This document shows positions 5,010-7,421 of a stretch of DNA of 7,421 bases, piece by piece. Below the pieces are notes generated by a model. It made no database searches. It was not told the DNA's origin and saw only the letters and a list, made by a program, of their open reading frames with translations. The stretch is taken from the NCBI GenBank assembly GCA_964652205.1, contig CAZZAO010000188.1, positions 1-7,421 of the forward strand, written 5' to 3'. The position numbers and the translations under genes are program-made. The number at the start of each line of letters is the position of its first letter. Positions within the stretch are counted from its first letter, which is position 1. The DNA is from ZC4RG36 sp964652205. GTDB lineage: Bacteria > Chloroflexota > Anaerolineae > Aggregatilineales > Phototrophicaceae.

Positions 5010-7355
5010 GTGCGCCTCGTTCTGATTGCGCTGGCCTGGGTCGGCGGGATTGTTCTGGCAGCGGATGCGCCGCGTCTGCCCGTTGGGCTATGGCTGGCGC
5101 TGATCGCTGCGGGGCTGATCTCAGCGCGCTTACGGCGAACTCCGATGCTGGCGGCGTTGATGATCGCCTTTGCGCTCGGCGGGCTGCGTTTGGCGCTGTC
5201 CCCGTCGAGCGCCGACGTTGCTCGTTACAACAACCTCGGCGGGTTAACGGTCAATGGGCGCGTCGATGCGGAGCCGGACGTCCGTGACAGCGCGCTTCAA
5301 CTGCGTGTCGCTGTCGATTCCGTGACTCGCGCCGGGGCGACGACGCCAACCGCCGGTCTGGTGCTGGTCGAAGCGCCGCGCAATGCCGATATTCACTTTG
5401 GTGATCGGATTTCCGCGACCGGGCTGCTAGCTACCCCGGGGGAATATGACACCTTCTCTTATGCCGATTATCTGGCGCGCGGCGGCGTCTACAGCCTGAT
5501 GCGCGGCGCGGCGGTGACGGTCGAGGCGCGCGCTGCCTTCACGCCCTTTGCCGCCCTGATCGAGCTGCGTCAGGCTGCCGCTGCGACGATAGCACGCTCT
5601 CTGCCCGAACCGGCAGCCTCGCTGCTGTCCGGCATCCTGCTCGGCCTCGATCAGGGATTGTCGCCACCGGTGCAGGCCGCTTTTGCCGCGACCGGCACAG
5701 CCCACATCATCGCCATCAGCGGCTTCAATATGGCGATTCTGGCCGGTCTGGTCATGGCAACTCTGCGACGGCTGCGGGTTCCATCGCGCCCTGCCGTAGG
5801 AATCGCGCTCGTGATGCTGGTGGCCTATACCTTGCTGGTCGGCGCGAACGCGGCGGTTGTCCGCGCGGCGCTGATGAGCGGCCTGCTGGTCATCGCGCCG
5901 CTCGTGCGCCGCAAAACCTATCTTCCGGCCTCGCTGGCGCTTGCTGCCCTGGCGCTGTCTGCGCTCAATCCGACTGTGTTATGGGACCTGAGCTTCCAGC
6001 TCAGTCTGTTCGCCACGCTCGGAATCGCCCTGTTCAGTGACGGTCTGGCTGCGCCGCTCGACCGGGCGCTGGCGCGCTGGCTGCCGTCCGGCCTTGTTCG
6101 CTGGGTGGGCGGCATCGTTGCCGAGTCGCTGACCGTCTGCACGGCGGCGCTGATTGCCACGCTGCCGCTAACGATCCTGTTTTTCGGGCGTTTCTCGCCG
6201 CTGTCGCTGGTCGTCAACGTGCTGATCGAGCCAGTCCAACCGGCGCTGATGGTGCTTGGCGCGCTGGCAGTCGCTGTGACCGTGATCGTACCGCCGCTCG
6301 GTCAGGTGCTGTTCTGGCTCGACTTCGTCCTGCTGCAATGGACGCTGACGGTCGTGCGCGCGTTCGCGCGGCTGCCGTTCGCCAGCACAGCAGTGAGCCT
6401 GTCACCGCAGGTGATTGCCATCTTCTTTATCCTGCTGATTGGGGGCGCGATGCTGCACGCTACACAACCGATCTGGGCGCTCGCGCTGGCGCGTTTCGCC
6501 CGACGCCGACTCGTCCTGTTCACCATGATCGCGGCAGGGGTGGGCATGACGCTGCTGATGGGGGCCGTGGCGCTGGCGCGACCCGACGGCCAGCTTCACG
6601 TCTGGTTTCTTGACATGGGGCAGAGCAACGCCGTCCTCGCCACGACACCGGGCGGCGCGCATATTCTCATCGATGGCGGGCGTTATCCGTCGCGGTTGCT
6701 CGGCGCGCTCGGCGACCGGCTGCCCTTCAATCAGATGCAGATTGACGTGCTGGCGTTGACTCAGCCGGACGAAAACGAATACGCCGCGCTGCCCGCTGTG
6801 CTGGAGCGTTACGGAACCGGCATCATCCTGACCAGCGGACAGAGTAATCTGAGCGAGTCGTTCCTGGCGCTGTCCGGTGTGCTGGCTGCGCGGCAGGTCG
6901 TGGCGGTCAGGGCGGGATACACGCTCGACTTCGGCGACGGCGCGCGGCTTGAGGTGCTGAGTCCGGCTTTGCAGCCCGATCTCGGCGACCCGCTCGACGA
7001 TAACGCGCTGACGCTGCGCCTGAGCGCTGGCGCGGTGTCGTTTTTGCTGACATCTGACCTGAGCGCGGCGGGGCAGGTGGCTCTGCTCCGGTCGGGGCAG
7101 TGGCCGTTGGCGACCGTTATGCAGCTTCCGGCGCATGGCGCGGCGCGTTCGCTTGCCGATGACTTTCTCGCCGCTGTCCAGCCGCAGGCGATTGTGCTGC
7201 AAAATGACCCGGCTGCCCGGCGGGGCGCTGACCCGGACACGCTGGCGCAGCTTGGCAGGACGCCGCTCTATCGCACCGATCAGGGCGGGACAGTCCATTT
7301 CTGGACCGATGGCAGCCATCTATCCGTCATCCAGGACATGTCTTCGGCGCCGTAA
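5010..7355 (+). CDS. comEC: ComEC/Rec2-family DNA uptake channel with degenerate metallo-beta-lactamase domain
   Basis: ComEC carries single-stranded DNA across the cytoplasmic membrane in natural transformation. Visible here: hydrophobic helices at about 3-17, 24-40 and 44-62; a DUF4131/OB-like extracellular region at about 70-175; the multi-helix Competence domain at about 200-520, including SGILLGLDQGLS (207-218) and HIIAISGFNMAIL (232-244); and a C-terminal metallo-beta-lactamase-like domain at about 528-775. In that domain the usual DVGQGD reads DMGQSN (535-540) and LIDGG (553-557) is kept. The usual THPHxDH reads TQPDENE (584-590). LLTSD (679-683) keeps its Asp, and HHGS reads AHGA (708-711). 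Most metal ligands are therefore missing. Full length, 781 residues, is normal. Start: GTG 5010 is the fourth codon after the preceding in-frame TGA, gives a good first helix, and has no clear ribosome binding site, which suggests coupling to the upstream gene. Family assignment is secure; whether the protein transports DNA is not shown. Confidence 0.95.
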   Translation: MRLVLIALAWVGGIVLAADAPRLPVGLWLALIAAGLISARLRRTPMLAALMIAFALGGLRLALSPSSADVARYNNLGGLTVNGRVDAEPDVRDSALQLRVAVDSVTRAGATTPTAGLVLVEAPRNADIHFGDRISATGLLATPGEYDTFSYADYLARGGVYSLMRGAAVTVEARAAFTPFAALIELRQAAAATIARSLPEPAASLLSGILLGLDQGLSPPVQAAFAATGTAHIIAISGFNMAILAGLVMATLRRLRVPSRPAVGIALVMLVAYTLLVGANAAVVRAALMSGLLVIAPLVRRKTYLPASLALAALALSALNPTVLWDLSFQLSLFATLGIALFSDGLAAPLDRALARWLPSGLVRWVGGIVAESLTVCTAALIATLPLTILFFGRFSPLSLVVNVLIEPVQPALMVLGALAVAVTVIVPPLGQVLFWLDFVLLQWTLTVVRAFARLPFASTAVSLSPQVIAIFFILLIGGAMLHATQPIWALALARFARRRLVLFTMIAAGVGMTLLMGAVALARPDGQLHVWFLDMGQSNAVLATTPGGAHILIDGGRYPSRLLGALGDRLPFNQMQIDVLALTQPDENEYAALPAVLERYGTGIILTSGQSNLSESFLALSGVLAARQVVAVRAGYTLDFGDGARLEVLSPALQPDLGDPLDDNALTLRLSAGAVSFLLTSDLSAAGQVALLRSGQWPLATVMQLPAHGAARSLADDFLAAVQPQAIVLQNDPAARRGADPDTLAQLGRTPLYRTDQGGTVHFWTDGSHLSVIQDMSSAP

Positions 7356-7421
7356 GCAGATCGCCTGGACAGGGCAATCGCGTCTTAAATAGTGGTGAGT
7401 AGGGTGAGAAGATAGGCGTCG

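Noticed and set aside
6402..7319. 305-codon minus-strand frame opposite the end of comEC
   Set aside because: It is a by-product of GC-rich codon use in comEC. It is rich in Arg, Gln and His without domain signs and has no promoter or ribosome binding site.
4593..7355. The small membrane gene and comEC as one gene broken by a TGA nonsense mutation
   Set aside because: The small protein has a complete four-helix layout and its own ribosome binding site. comEC is of normal length with a proper N-terminal helix, so two genes explain the data better.
7356..7421. Possible start of another gene or a terminator after comEC
   Set aside because: The 66 bases show no stem with a T-run and no supported start codon.

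Overview
The window looks like a piece of a GC-rich bacterial chromosome. The codon and dinucleotide style, a secreted glycosidase with a Thr/Pro/Arg linker, and the form of the CRISPR repeat all suggest Chloroflexota (Anaerolineae or Chloroflexia type). This is inference from style; there is no rRNA or other phylogenetic marker here.

The left 1.3 kb is a CRISPR array. It has 18 copies of a 37-bp repeat (17 perfect, the last one degenerate) and 17 complete spacers of 35-38 bp. The array runs off the left edge, and its leader and any cas genes are not in view. The degenerate repeat on the right and the ATTGAAAC 3' end of each repeat both say that it is transcribed left to right, with the leader off-window. 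A 340-bp gene-free stretch follows. It holds an AT-rich trailer, a long 20-bp-arm hairpin that looks like a bidirectional terminator, and a plausible promoter whose two elements are overlapped by short palindromes.

The middle holds a secreted glycoside hydrolase: a signal peptide, a CBM9/DOMON-like domain, a linker of eight 6-residue repeats, and a GH5 catalytic domain with all eight classic conserved residues. It meets a YihY/BrkB-family membrane protein gene tail to tail, and the two stop codons lie within 7 bp.

The right part starts with a compact divergent promoter region. From it the YihY gene is read leftward. A two-gene unit is read rightward: a small unrecognised four-helix membrane protein, then a ComEC/Rec2 competence channel starting 9 bp later in the same reading frame. 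The ComEC has an unusual C-terminal metallo-beta-lactamase-like domain in which the HxHxDH metal-binding motif and most other ligands are gone, so a nuclease role for that domain is unlikely. The last 66 bp after comEC hold nothing I can identify.

The genes do not form one pathway. The DNA-uptake channel beside a CRISPR locus is thematically suggestive (DNA import and DNA defence), but nothing in the sequence links them. I found no clearly new system. The best leads are the metal-site-less ComEC with its small membrane partner, and a CRISPR spacer carrying a palindrome that resembles an SOS box.
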